From Bradyrhizobium sp. SRS-191 (GTDB taxonomy: Bacteria; Pseudomonadota; Alphaproteobacteria; Rhizobiales; Xanthobacteraceae): 64,000 bases of DNA. The translations under genes were made by a program, and so were the position numbers. This document shows, piece by piece, positions 34,902 to 44,110 of this stretch (the stretch's first letter is position 1; every line of letters starts with the position of its first letter). The stretch is taken from the NCBI RefSeq assembly GCF_024586915.1, contig NZ_JANBVS010000027.1, forward strand, positions 26,883 to 90,882, written 5' to 3'. The notes below the pieces were generated by a model. That model was not told the DNA's origin, ran no database searches, and saw only the letters and a program-made list of their open reading frames with translations.

Positions 34902-37124
34902 TCAAGCCCCAGTCGCGCAATAGCGCCGCCAGAACGTGCGGTAGCCTTCCTCGACCTTGCGCGTGTAAGCCACGACATTGCCGGCCGGTGAGCTCGCCAC
35001 GCGGGCCGGCAGCTCGGCCCTCAGTTGCGCCAGGGCAGCGGGGTCGGCAGCGTGCCTCACGGCAATCGCGATGTAGCCGTCGTCGTCCTCGGCCACCCAG
35101 TCGTCGAGGCCGACCGCCTTGACGATGGCGCCGCCCGCGCGCGAGGCCGAGCTGTTGCCGAGCTTGGCCACGACGGGCACGCCGGCCTGCAGCGATTCCC
35201 AGGTGCTTACGCCGCCGTTCTGCGGGAAGGGATCGAGCGAGATATCGATCTGGGCGAAGGCGGCGATGTGCTCATGCCGCATCGACGAGCCGAGACAGGT
35301 GAGCCGGTGCTCCGCGATGCCATGGGCCGCGAACCGCGCAATCAGCCCATCGCGCAAGAAGCTGTCGTCGAGCGCGCCATTCTTGACCACGATCCGCGCA
35401 TCAGGCAGCGCCCGCAGCAAGGCGGACCAGACGCCGAGCACCGGATCGGAGATCTTGTCGACGCGGTTGAAGACACCGAACGTGACGTAGCCATTCTGCA
35501 GCATCGGCAGCGGCGTCGGCTGCGCATCCGGCAGCGGATCCGTCGTGATCAGGGCCGGCAGATCGTACACCTCTTCCGCAAACAGCGGCCGGACGGCCTG
35601 GGGCACCGTGACCGGATCGGCGAAGAAGTAATCGATGGTCGGCAGCCCGGTGCCGGTCGCATTGCCCCACGCGGTGACCTGGATCGGCGCGGGCTTGCGG
35701 GCGAACAGGGTGAGGCGGTTGCCGGCCGAATGCCCGGAGAGATCGACCAGAATGTCGACCTGATCCGACCGGATGCGCGCGACCAGCTCCTCATCCGACA
35801 ATTGCCAGGCATCGACCCAGCCATCGGAGGCGGCCTTGCACTGCTCGGTCACGGCATCCACCAGCGGCGAGCCCGAGTAGCAGATCACCTTGAACGCCTG
35901 GTGATCGTGATGGCGCAGCACCGGCAGGAAGGTCAGAGCCGCCGAATGGCTGCGGAAGTCGGACGAGACGTAGCCGACCGTGATCCGGCGCTCGGGATCA
36001 CGATCGATCGCCGTGAGCTCACACCTTGGGATGTGCACGCCGATCCGGTCCCACCACTCGCGCCGGACCGCCTGGTGCGCGGCCACGTCGGCCCCGGGAT
36101 AAAAGTCGAGCGCGAAGATCTTCTTCAGAATGGCATCCTCGAAATCCGGCTTGATTTCGAGCGCGCGCTCGAAATGCTGGATCGCGGTGGCGGTGTCGCC
36201 CTGCCGGGCGAGGCAGGCGCCGAGCCAGAGCAGCGCGACCTCCGACGACGGATTGGTCTCCAGCACGCGCTTGCAGGCGAGCATCGCCGGCGCGATCCGG
36301 TCGGTGAGCACGCCGACATGCGCCTTGCCGAGCAGCGCGGCTTCGAGCCGCGGATCGGTCGAAAGGGCAGCCTCGAAATCGGCCTCCGCCTCGTCGAACC
36401 GGGCCATCTGGACGTAGAGCCGGCCACGCTGCGCGATGACGGCGGCCGCCCCCGGCTTGATGGCGAGCGCCGCGTTGAAGGCCGCGAGCGCCTGATCGAA
36501 ATGCCGCAGATTGATGCTGACGAGACCCTTGCCGAAGGTCGCCTGCATGTGGCGGGGCGCCAGCCCCAGCGCGCGATCGAAGCTCTGGCGGGCCTCCTCG
36601 TTGCGCTGCATCAGCAGCAGCGCCATGCCCCGGTTGCAATAGGCGTCGGCATAGTCGGGCCTGACGGCGATGGCCCGGTCATGCGCCGCGACCGCCTGCT
36701 CGAACAGCTGCATGTTCATCAGCGTATTGCCGAGGCCGGTCCACGCGGTCGCGAAGGCCGGCTTCAGCGCGACGGCGCGCTCCTGCGCCGCGCGCGCTTC
36801 CTCGTAGCGCTTCAGGCTGGCCAGCACGAGACCGAGATTGGCGAGGGCTTCGGCGTTGCGCGGCTCGACGGCAATGGCGCGCGTCAGCGCCTGCTCGGCG
36901 AGATCGAACCGGCCGCTGTCGAGCGCAGAGGCGCCGAGCAGGTGCAAGGCCTCGAAATGATCGGGCACCAGGCCCAGCACCTGCCCGCAGATCGCCTGGG
37001 CATCCGCATGCCGGCCCGCCCGATAGGCTTCGACGGCCTTCGGCAGCAGGCCGTCGGCCTGCTTGCGGTTCTTCTTCTGCAGGCGCGCATTCTGGAACGC
37101 GCGCGATCCGATCGTGCTCGACAA
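34902..37124 (-). CDS. TPR/GT41 O-GlcNAc transferase-like protein, copy 3
   Basis: A 740-residue paralogue and the first of the three in transcription order. It starts at TTG 37124, with GGAGAG eight bases upstream. TPRs occupy residues 10-345 and GT41 the rest, with DLSGHSAGNRL, ATGTGLPTIDYFFADP and DPFPQNGGVSTWES intact. A 162-bp gap separates it from copy 2, and 69 bp separate it from the mannose-1-phosphate guanylyltransferase gene upstream, so the set probably belongs to the polysaccharide operon. Confidence 0.92.
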   Translation of the reverse strand: MSSTIGSRAFQNARLQKKNRKQADGLLPKAVEAYRAGRHADAQAICGQVLGLVPDHFEALHLLGASALDSGRFDLAEQALTRAIAVEPRNAEALANLGLVLASLKRYEEARAAQERAVALKPAFATAWTGLGNTLMNMQLFEQAVAAHDRAIAVRPDYADAYCNRGMALLLMQRNEEARQSFDRALGLAPRHMQATFGKGLVSINLRHFDQALAAFNAALAIKPGAAAVIAQRGRLYVQMARFDEAEADFEAALSTDPRLEAALLGKAHVGVLTDRIAPAMLACKRVLETNPSSEVALLWLGACLARQGDTATAIQHFERALEIKPDFEDAILKKIFALDFYPGADVAAHQAVRREWWDRIGVHIPRCELTAIDRDPERRITVGYVSSDFRSHSAALTFLPVLRHHDHQAFKVICYSGSPLVDAVTEQCKAASDGWVDAWQLSDEELVARIRSDQVDILVDLSGHSAGNRLTLFARKPAPIQVTAWGNATGTGLPTIDYFFADPVTVPQAVRPLFAEEVYDLPALITTDPLPDAQPTPLPMLQNGYVTFGVFNRVDKISDPVLGVWSALLRALPDARIVVKNGALDDSFLRDGLIARFAAHGIAEHRLTCLGSSMRHEHIAAFAQIDISLDPFPQNGGVSTWESLQAGVPVVAKLGNSSASRAGGAIVKAVGLDDWVAEDDDGYIAIAVRHAADPAALAQLRAELPARVASSPAGNVVAYTRKVEEGYRTFWRRYCATGA

Positions 37125-37193
37125 GGAAAGCTCTCCGGCGGACGTCCGGGGCTATCTAGCACGGCTCGCGTGATTCGCGGGGAGCGTGCCGCC

Positions 37194-38606
37194 CTACTCG
37201 CGGCGGTAATCGTCCTCGATGCGGATGATGTCGTCCTCGCCGAGATAGGAGCCCGTCTGGACCTCGATCAATTCGAGCAGGATCTTGCCGGGGTTCTCCA
37301 GCCGGTGAACCGCGCCCATCGGGATGTAGATCGATTCGTTCTCGTGCACGGTCTTCACCGTCTCATTGACGGTGACCCGCGCGGCGCCGCGCACCACGAT
37401 CCAATGCTCGGAGCGGTGATAGTGCTTCTGGAGCGACAGCCGCTGGCCGGGCTTGACGATGATGCGCTTGACCTGGTGGCGCTCGCCATTGTCGACCGAC
37501 TGATAGCTGCCCCAGGGGCGATGCACCTTGATGTGCGCCTCGGTGACCTCCGGCGCGACGGTCTTGAGCTTGGCGACCAGCCGCTTCAGCCCGTTGGCAT
37601 CACGCTGGCGCGACACCAGGACGGCGTCCTGCGCGGCCACGACCACGAGATCATCGACGCCCTCCAGCGCGACCAGCGCCTTGTCGGTGACGACGTTGCA
37701 ATTGCGGGAATCCTCGAACACGGCAGTGCCCCGCGCGGCATTGCCCTGCCCGTCCTTGTCGGACAGCTCCCAGACCGCGTGCCAGGAGCCGACATCGGAC
37801 CAGCCGCAGGAGACCGGCGCCACGGCGGCGCGCTCGGTCTTCTCCATGACCGCATAGTCGATCGAGATCGGCTTGGCGGCGGCAAAGGCGTCCGCATCCA
37901 GGATGATGAAGCTGAGGTCGCGGCCGGCCTTGGCGACCGCGTCGGTCACCGCCTGCACGCTGCCGGTATCGAACTTGCGGTATTCGTCGAGCAGGACGGA
38001 GGCGCGGAACATAAAGTTACCGCTGTTCCAGAGATAGCCCTCGCGGATGTAGCGCTCGGCGGTCGGCTGGTCCGGCTTCTCGACGAATTTCGCGACCGAC
38101 CGCACCTCTCCGGATACCGCCGCGCCCGGGCTGATATAGCCATACTCGGTCGCCGCACGCTCCGGATTGACGCCGAAGGTGACGATGCGGCCGGCCTCTG
38201 CGGCCGCAAGCCCGGCTCGGCACGCCGCCAGGAAGGCCGCGGTATCGCGCACGACGTGGTCGGCGGCCAGGGCCAGCACGACCGCCTCCGGGTCACGCGA
38301 CTGCGCAAAGGCCGCACCGGCGGCGATCGCCGGACCGGAGTCGCGCCGCATGGGTTCGAGCAGCACGTCGGCCTCGATGCCGATCTCGGCCAGTTGCTCC
38401 AGAACCATGAAGCGGTAGGCGGCATTGGTGATGATGATCGGCCGAGCAAACAGGCCGGCATCGGAGACACGCAGCAGCGTGTCCTGGAAGGTCGAGCGGG
38501 TGCCGAACAGCGGCAGGAACTGCTTGGGCCGGACTTCCCGAGATGCCGGCCACAGCCGGGTCCCGGCGCCGCCGCACATGATGAGAGGAATGATGCGTCC
38601 GGTCAT
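37194..38606 (-). CDS. manC: Mannose-1-phosphate guanylyltransferase / mannose-6-phosphate isomerase
   Basis: A 470-residue bifunctional type II enzyme. The N-terminal nucleotidyltransferase has GGAGTRLWPASR (about 12-23) and PKQFLPLFG. The C-terminal cupin has RPWGSYQSVD, KPGQRLSLQKHYHRSEHW and the metal-binding His residues within it. It interconverts Fru-6-P/Man-6-P and makes GDP-mannose, which feeds mannose, rhamnose or heptose-like GDP sugars. It lies 12 bp downstream of the UDP-uronate epimerase gene, in the same transcription unit. Confidence 0.95.
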   Translation of the reverse strand: MTGRIIPLIMCGGAGTRLWPASREVRPKQFLPLFGTRSTFQDTLLRVSDAGLFARPIIITNAAYRFMVLEQLAEIGIEADVLLEPMRRDSGPAIAAGAAFAQSRDPEAVVLALAADHVVRDTAAFLAACRAGLAAAEAGRIVTFGVNPERAATEYGYISPGAAVSGEVRSVAKFVEKPDQPTAERYIREGYLWNSGNFMFRASVLLDEYRKFDTGSVQAVTDAVAKAGRDLSFIILDADAFAAAKPISIDYAVMEKTERAAVAPVSCGWSDVGSWHAVWELSDKDGQGNAARGTAVFEDSRNCNVVTDKALVALEGVDDLVVVAAQDAVLVSRQRDANGLKRLVAKLKTVAPEVTEAHIKVHRPWGSYQSVDNGERHQVKRIIVKPGQRLSLQKHYHRSEHWIVVRGAARVTVNETVKTVHENESIYIPMGAVHRLENPGKILLELIEVQTGSYLGEDDIIRIEDDYRRE

Positions 38607-38618
38607 GAAATCAATCCG

Positions 38619-39635
38619 TCAAATCCGATGATAGTCGCGATACCATTTTGCGAACCGGCCGATGCCGTCCGCGATCGACGTCGCCGGCCGGAAGCCGATG
38701 TCGCGCTCGAGATCGCTGACATCGGCATAGGTCGCCTCGACGTCTCCGGGCTGCATCGGCAGCATCTCCTTGATCGCCGGCCGCCCGAACTCCTTCTCCA
38801 GCAGCGCTATCACGTCCATCAGCTGTTCGGGGTGATTGTTGCCGATATTGTAAATTCGCCAGGGCGCCCGGCTGCTCGAGGGATCCGGCTTGTTTCCGTC
38901 CCAATCCGGGTTTCCTTGTGGCGGACGGCCGATCAAACGAACAATCGCCTGCACGATATCGTCGACATAGGTAAAATCGCGCCGCATCCGGCCGTGATTG
39001 AACAGCCGGACGGGCTGCCCGGCGAGGATGGCGTTGGCGAAGATGAACATCGCCATGTCGGGCCGGCCCCACGGGCCGTAGACGGTGAAGAAGCGCAGGC
39101 CAGTCGCCGGCAGCCGGTACAGGTGGCTGTAGGAATGCGCCATCAGCTCATTGGCCTTCTTGCTGGCTGCATAGAGACTGATCGGATGATCGACGTTGTC
39201 CTTGACCGAGAAAGGCAGCTTGGTGTTGGCGCCGTAGACCGACGAGGACGAGGCGAACAGCAGATGCCCGCAGCCGTGGTGCCGGCAGCCCTCGAGCACG
39301 TTGATGAAGCCTTCCAGATTGGCATCGACGTAAGCGTGCGGATTTTCCAGCGAGTAGCGTACGCCGGCCTGGGCGGCGAGATGCACCGCGACGGGAAAGC
39401 GATGCTGAGCAAACAACGACTTGATGCCGGCGCGATCGACCAGGTCGAGCTTGTGAAAGGTGAAGCCGGGCTGCGTCTTCAGGATCTCGAGACGCGCGTC
39501 CTTCAGCTTCGGATCGTAGTAGGCATTGATGTTGTCGATGCCGATCACCTGGCGTCCTTCGGCGAGCAGCCGCTGCGTCAGATGGAAGCCGATGAACCCG
39601 GCCGCGCCGGTCACGAGGATAGGATCGTCTGCCAT
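38619..39635 (-). CDS. UDP-glucuronate 4-epimerase-like SDR
   Basis: A 338-residue extended SDR with an N-terminal GAAGFIGFH Rossmann motif and the catalytic YAASK (Y155, K159). The DNINAYYDPKLK loop is characteristic of LpsL/Cap1J-type UDP-glucuronate 4-epimerases. It would interconvert UDP-GlcA and UDP-GalA, or the N-acetylated forms made by the neighbouring dehydrogenase. It is 10 bp downstream of that dehydrogenase gene, so they work as a pair to supply an activated uronic acid. Confidence 0.92.
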   Translation of the reverse strand: MADDPILVTGAAGFIGFHLTQRLLAEGRQVIGIDNINAYYDPKLKDARLEILKTQPGFTFHKLDLVDRAGIKSLFAQHRFPVAVHLAAQAGVRYSLENPHAYVDANLEGFINVLEGCRHHGCGHLLFASSSSVYGANTKLPFSVKDNVDHPISLYAASKKANELMAHSYSHLYRLPATGLRFFTVYGPWGRPDMAMFIFANAILAGQPVRLFNHGRMRRDFTYVDDIVQAIVRLIGRPPQGNPDWDGNKPDPSSSRAPWRIYNIGNNHPEQLMDVIALLEKEFGRPAIKEMLPMQPGDVEATYADVSDLERDIGFRPATSIADGIGRFAKWYRDYHRI

Positions 39636-39645
39636 GGTCGCTCCG

Positions 39646-40929
39646 TCAGGGCCGCCACAGCTCGATGGCGCCGGGTTTGCTCGCGCGGTCGAGCTTCATC
39701 TTCACGTCGAGCACGAGACCGCTCTCCTCGCGCAGCAGGCCTTGAACGAGAGGCCAGCCGCCGGCGAGGAACTGCTCGTGTGACACGGCGAGCACGACGG
39801 CGTCAGCCGGACGCAGGGCCTCCAGTGCCGTCAGGCCGATGCCGTACTCCTCGTGCACGGCCGCGGCATCCGCCAGGGGGTCGGCGACCTGCACCTCGAC
39901 GCCGAACGACTGCAATTCGCTGATGATGTCGATCACCCTGGAATTGCGGATGTCCGGCACGTTCTCCTTGAAGGTCATGCCGAGGATCGTGACGACGCCG
40001 CTGCGTCCTCTCCGCTTCAACAGCCCGCGGATGCATTCGCGCGCGATGCGCCGGCCCATCTCGTCATTGATGCGGCGGCCCGCCAGGATCACTTGCGGAT
40101 GATAGCCGGCCTTCTCGGCGCGATAGGTGAGGTAATAGGGATCGACGCCGATACAGTGGCCGCCGACGAGGCCCGGCGTGAACGGCAGGAAGTTCCACTT
40201 GGTCGCGGCGGCCGCGAGCACGTCGCCGGTGTCGATCTCCAGCGCCTGGAAGATCAGCGACAGCTCGTTCATGAAGGCAATGTTGAGATCGCGCTGGGTG
40301 TTCTCGATCACCTTGGCGGCCTCGGCCACCTTTATCGAGGGCGCGCGATGGATGCCGGCCGTGACCACCGAGCCGTAGACGTCGGCCACGACCCGAAGCG
40401 TTGCCGGATTCTGTGCCGATACCACCTTGGTGATGGTCTCGAAGCGATGCGTCTTGTCGCCGGGATTGATGCGCTCCGGCGAATAGCCGACGTTGAAATC
40501 GGCGCCGGCCGTCAGCCCGGAGCAGCTCTCCAGCAGCGGAACGCAGTCTTCCTCGACTGCGCCCGGATAGACGGTCGACTCATAGACCACGATGTCGCCG
40601 CGCTTCAGCACCGCACCGACCGTGCGCGTGGCCGCCAGCATGGCGCTGAGGTCAGGCCGGCGTGCGCTGTCGATCGGTGTCGGGACGGTGACGATGAAGA
40701 AATCGGCGGCGGCCATCTCGCCCGGATCGCTGGTAAAGCGCAGTCCCGGGCGCCGGAGATCGGCCGTATCGACCTCACAAGTGCGGTCGCGCCCCTCCCT
40801 GAGCTCGGCCACCCGGCCGGCATCGATGTCGAATCCGATGATCGGGCAGCCCGCGCGCGCAAACGCTGCAGCGACCGGCAGGCCGACATAGCCAAGGCCT
40901 ATTACCGCAATCTTCCGGCCATGAGACAT
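39646..40929 (-). CDS. tviB: UDP-HexNAc 6-dehydrogenase, TviB/WbpA-like
   Basis: A 427-residue NAD-dependent nucleotide-sugar dehydrogenase. It has VIGLGYVGLPVAAAFA at the start, TVPTPID, and the catalytic Cys in GGHCIGVDPYYLTY (C259). The form resembles TviB/WbpA, which oxidise C6 of UDP-GlcNAc, more than UDP-glucose dehydrogenases. I chose ATG 40929 (MSHGRKIAVIG); the frame continues to 41118 without family similarity. It is first of the minus-strand run that continues to the GT41 genes, with a 212-bp region ahead of it shared with the flippase-like gene. Confidence 0.9.
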   Translation of the reverse strand: MSHGRKIAVIGLGYVGLPVAAAFARAGCPIIGFDIDAGRVAELREGRDRTCEVDTADLRRPGLRFTSDPGEMAAADFFIVTVPTPIDSARRPDLSAMLAATRTVGAVLKRGDIVVYESTVYPGAVEEDCVPLLESCSGLTAGADFNVGYSPERINPGDKTHRFETITKVVSAQNPATLRVVADVYGSVVTAGIHRAPSIKVAEAAKVIENTQRDLNIAFMNELSLIFQALEIDTGDVLAAAATKWNFLPFTPGLVGGHCIGVDPYYLTYRAEKAGYHPQVILAGRRINDEMGRRIARECIRGLLKRRGRSGVVTILGMTFKENVPDIRNSRVIDIISELQSFGVEVQVADPLADAAAVHEEYGIGLTALEALRPADAVVLAVSHEQFLAGGWPLVQGLLREESGLVLDVKMKLDRASKPGAIELWRP

Positions 40930-41141
40930 AAATTGATATTCCGGTCGTTTCGGAGGCCATTGACGCCACCCCTGCGACTGTTTAGCCACCGGGGCATCAG
41001 GACCGCAAGGGGTCGGCCGTCGCGTCGGCCGGGACCCGCCCGAGGTCCGGTCCTGCCAGGACGGGGAGTTGCGCGTCTCGCACTCGGCTTGGGACCTCTC
41101 AAGTCTGGGACCTCTCAACCAAGAGCGAAGCCGGCCCTCGC

Positions 41142-42104
41142 ATGCGTGCGTTTTTGATTCTCCTCCTCCGGATCGTGGTGTCGCTCGCCCTGCTGTATCT
41201 GGCGCTGCGCGGGATCAACTTTGCGGCCATCCGCGAACGGCTCAGCCAGATCAACATCGCCTGGATCGCGCTGGCGGTCGCCATCACGCTGCTGCAGATC
41301 TTCATCGGGGCGCTGCGCTGGCGCGAGATTTCCGCGCTGTGCGGGGCACCGCTGACCGATCTCACGGCGTTCCGCTACAACATGATCGGCGCGTTCTTCA
41401 ACCAGACCCTGCCCTCCTCGATCGGCGGCGATGCCGTCAGATTGTGGCTGATCGGCCGCACCGGCGCCGGCTGGCGCGCGGCGAGCTACTCGATCCTGAC
41501 CGACCGCGCCGTCGGCTTCATTGCGCTGGCGCTGATCATCGTCGCGAGCCTGCCGTGGAGCTATGGCATGATCGCCGACGAGCACGGGCGATTGGCGCTG
41601 GTGCTGGTCGATATGGCCGCGCTGGCGGCCGGCGTCGGCTTTCTCGTGATGGGCTATCTGCCGGCCAAATGGATGAAGGCCTGGTGGCCGACGCGGCACG
41701 TCTACGCGTGCTCCGTGATTGCGAACAAGGTGATCTTCGGCCGAACCACCGCCGCCAAGATCGCCGTGCTGTCGCTCTCGATTCACGTGCTCGCCGTCGT
41801 GATCGCCTGGTGCGCTGTGCGCTCGATCGCGGCCCCGGCCGCGTTCGAGCAATTATTCCTGCTGACGCCGCCGATCATGCTGATCACGATGCTGCCAATC
41901 TCGATTGCCGGCTGGGGCGTGCGCGAGGCGACGATGATGGTGGCATTCGGCTATGCCGGGCTGGCGCCCGCCGACGGCACCGTGGTCTCGATCCTGTTCG
42001 GCGCCGTGTATTTCATCGTCGGCGGCATGGGCGGCCTGGTCTGGATCCTCAGCGCCGAGAAGGGCAAGGGCGACATGACCGTTCCGGCGACGGTCGAGGA
42101 CTGA
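41142..42104 (+). CDS. Flippase-like membrane protein (LPG synthase TM / UPF0104)
   Basis: A 320-residue protein with about eight hydrophobic helices and the family signature NQTLPSSIGGDAVRLW after helix 3, plus the late GWGVREATMM motif. These proteins share the N-terminal flippase part of MprF and are frequent in polysaccharide clusters, where they may move lipid-linked sugars; the substrate is unknown. It diverges from tviB and abuts the convergent asnB stop with no gap. Confidence 0.88.
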   Translation: MRAFLILLLRIVVSLALLYLALRGINFAAIRERLSQINIAWIALAVAITLLQIFIGALRWREISALCGAPLTDLTAFRYNMIGAFFNQTLPSSIGGDAVRLWLIGRTGAGWRAASYSILTDRAVGFIALALIIVASLPWSYGMIADEHGRLALVLVDMAALAAGVGFLVMGYLPAKWMKAWWPTRHVYACSVIANKVIFGRTTAAKIAVLSLSIHVLAVVIAWCAVRSIAAPAAFEQLFLLTPPIMLITMLPISIAGWGVREATMMVAFGYAGLAPADGTVVSILFGAVYFIVGGMGGLVWILSAEKGKGDMTVPATVED

Positions 42105-44075
42105 TTACCGGGCCCCTGCCCATTCGTCGTGCCAGGCTTCGGCCATCAGCACGTTCCACAGCCAATAGGAATGATTGTGGCGACGGCTCAGATGCTCGTC
42201 GAACATGCGGCTGACACGCGCCGCATCGAACAGGCCCTGCCGCTTCAGCCGCGCCGGTGACAGCAGATCCGCGGCCCATGCTCTCAGCGGCCCGCGCAAC
42301 CAGGCATCGAGCGGAATGCTGAAGCCGGTCTTCGGCCGGTCGATCATCTCGGCAGGCACGTGGCGATACAGCACCTGCCGCACCAGCCATTTGCCGCGTC
42401 CATCGCGCACCTTCATGTTGGCTGGCACGGTGGTCGAGAACTCGACGACGTCCTTGTCGAGGAAAGGCACACGCGTCTCCAGCGCCACCGCCATGGCCGC
42501 CCGATCGACCTTCTGCAGGATATCGTCGCTGAGATAGCTGAACGAATCTGCCAGCGTCATGCGATCGAGCGGATCGAGCTGCGTGCGCAATTGCTGCATC
42601 TCCGCGCCGGCCCAACTCATAGTCTCCTCGCCGCCGATGACCGTGCGAAGCGGATCCTGGTCGATCGAGCACAGCGTGCGATAGAGGCCATCGAAGCCGT
42701 CGGCCGCCAGAATGCGGCCGAGCTTGGCGACCTGGTCGCCGGCATGCCGTACTTTCAATCGGGTCGGCAGCACCGGCTGCAGCAGCTGGAGGATCGTATC
42801 GGCCGGCTCCGGCGCGATCGCCCCGAGCACCGCACCGACAGCCCGCCGCAGCGGCATCGGCACGCGCCCCAGCCGCGCCTGCAGCGCGCCACCCCAGACA
42901 TGACGGTTGTAGCCGCCGAACAACTCGTCGCCGGCGTCGCCCGACAGCGCGACGGTGACATGCCGGCGCGCCAGCTGGGCCACCAGATGCGTGGGGATCT
43001 GCGAGGAGTCCGCGAATGGCTCATCGTAGATGCGCGGCAGCTTTGGAATGACATCCATGGCGGTCTGCGCATCGACATAGAGCTCGATATGATCGGTGCC
43101 GAGATGCTGCGCGACCCGGCGCGCGTCCTCAGCCTCGTTGTAGCCGCCCTCGGCAAAGCCGATGCTGAACGTCCGCACCGGCTGGCTCATCTGCGCCTGC
43201 ATCAGCGCAACGATGGTCGAGGAATCGACGCCACCGGAGAGGAACGCGCCGAGCGGCACATCCGACAGGCACTGCCGCTTGACGGCCACCGACAGCAGCT
43301 GTTCCAGGCGCGCGACCGCCTCCGTCTCATTGCCTATGCGGGCGCTCTGCGCTGCGACGACACGGTCGCGCAGCGACCAATAGGACTGGGGCACAGCCGC
43401 GCTCCGCGGCGCTGCGTCGGCGGCGAAGCTCACGAACGAGGCCGGCGGCAATTTGCGGATCCCGCTCCAGATGGTGGCCGGCGCGGGCACGTAGGAGTAG
43501 CGCATGAACGCGGTGAGCGCGGCGCGATCGAGCGAGGGCGCCCATGCCGGATGGGCCGCGAGCGCCTTCAGCTCGGAGCCGAACACCAGGTCGGCCCCGC
43601 TCCAGCCGTAGTACACGGGCTTCTCGCCGAAGCGGTCGCGCGCCAGAACCAATTGCCGGACTTCGGCGTCCCACAGCGCGAAGGCGAACATTCCGATCGA
43701 GCGCTGCAGCGCCGGTGCGACGCCCCATTGCCTGATCGCGGCCAGCAGCGTTTCCGTATCGGAATGCCCTCGCCAGTTCGGCGCCGCGCCGGCGGCTTCG
43801 AGTTCGGCGCGAATGTCGAGATGATTGTAGATCTCGCCGTTGAACGTGATCGTGTAACGGCCGCAGGCGCTGTGCATCGGCTGCGCGCCCGCTTCGGACA
43901 GGTCGAGAATCGCAAGACGGCGCTGGCCGAAGGCAACCCCGGCATCAGCACGCGTCCAGATCCCCGACGCGTCCGGGCCCCGATGCGCCAGTGCCGCGGT
44001 CATCCGCGCGACGGTGCCTGACAAGCCGCTCTCATCGGCTCCCCCAGGTCGCATCAGACCGGCTATGCCGCACAT
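42105..44075 (-). CDS. asnB: Glutamine-dependent asparagine synthase-like amidotransferase
   Basis: A 656-residue enzyme. The class II glutaminase domain begins with the nucleophile Cys2 (MCGIAGLM). The synthase domain has the pyrophosphate loop FLSGGVDSSTIVALM. The ATG at 44075 follows GGGAGC and exposes Cys2. In surface-polysaccharide loci AsnB paralogues (WbpS-type) amidate uronic-acid sugars. Here tviB and the uronate epimerase would supply such uronic acids, so amidation of a uronic-acid residue is a good guess; plain asparagine synthesis is the alternative. It lies 35 bp downstream of the TIGR04372-like gene. Confidence 0.92.
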   Translation of the reverse strand: MCGIAGLMRPGGADESGLSGTVARMTAALAHRGPDASGIWTRADAGVAFGQRRLAILDLSEAGAQPMHSACGRYTITFNGEIYNHLDIRAELEAAGAAPNWRGHSDTETLLAAIRQWGVAPALQRSIGMFAFALWDAEVRQLVLARDRFGEKPVYYGWSGADLVFGSELKALAAHPAWAPSLDRAALTAFMRYSYVPAPATIWSGIRKLPPASFVSFAADAAPRSAAVPQSYWSLRDRVVAAQSARIGNETEAVARLEQLLSVAVKRQCLSDVPLGAFLSGGVDSSTIVALMQAQMSQPVRTFSIGFAEGGYNEAEDARRVAQHLGTDHIELYVDAQTAMDVIPKLPRIYDEPFADSSQIPTHLVAQLARRHVTVALSGDAGDELFGGYNRHVWGGALQARLGRVPMPLRRAVGAVLGAIAPEPADTILQLLQPVLPTRLKVRHAGDQVAKLGRILAADGFDGLYRTLCSIDQDPLRTVIGGEETMSWAGAEMQQLRTQLDPLDRMTLADSFSYLSDDILQKVDRAAMAVALETRVPFLDKDVVEFSTTVPANMKVRDGRGKWLVRQVLYRHVPAEMIDRPKTGFSIPLDAWLRGPLRAWAADLLSPARLKRQGLFDAARVSRMFDEHLSRRHNHSYWLWNVLMAEAWHDEWAGAR

Positions 44076-44110
44076 GACGTGCTCCCAGATGCTGCGCGAC
44101 GCCGCATCGC

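Noticed and set aside
35025..39923. 1632-residue plus-strand open frame
   Set aside because: It runs antisense to the third GT41 gene, manC and the epimerase, whose proteins are clear family members; the frame has Arg/His/Asp-rich shadow composition and no motif.
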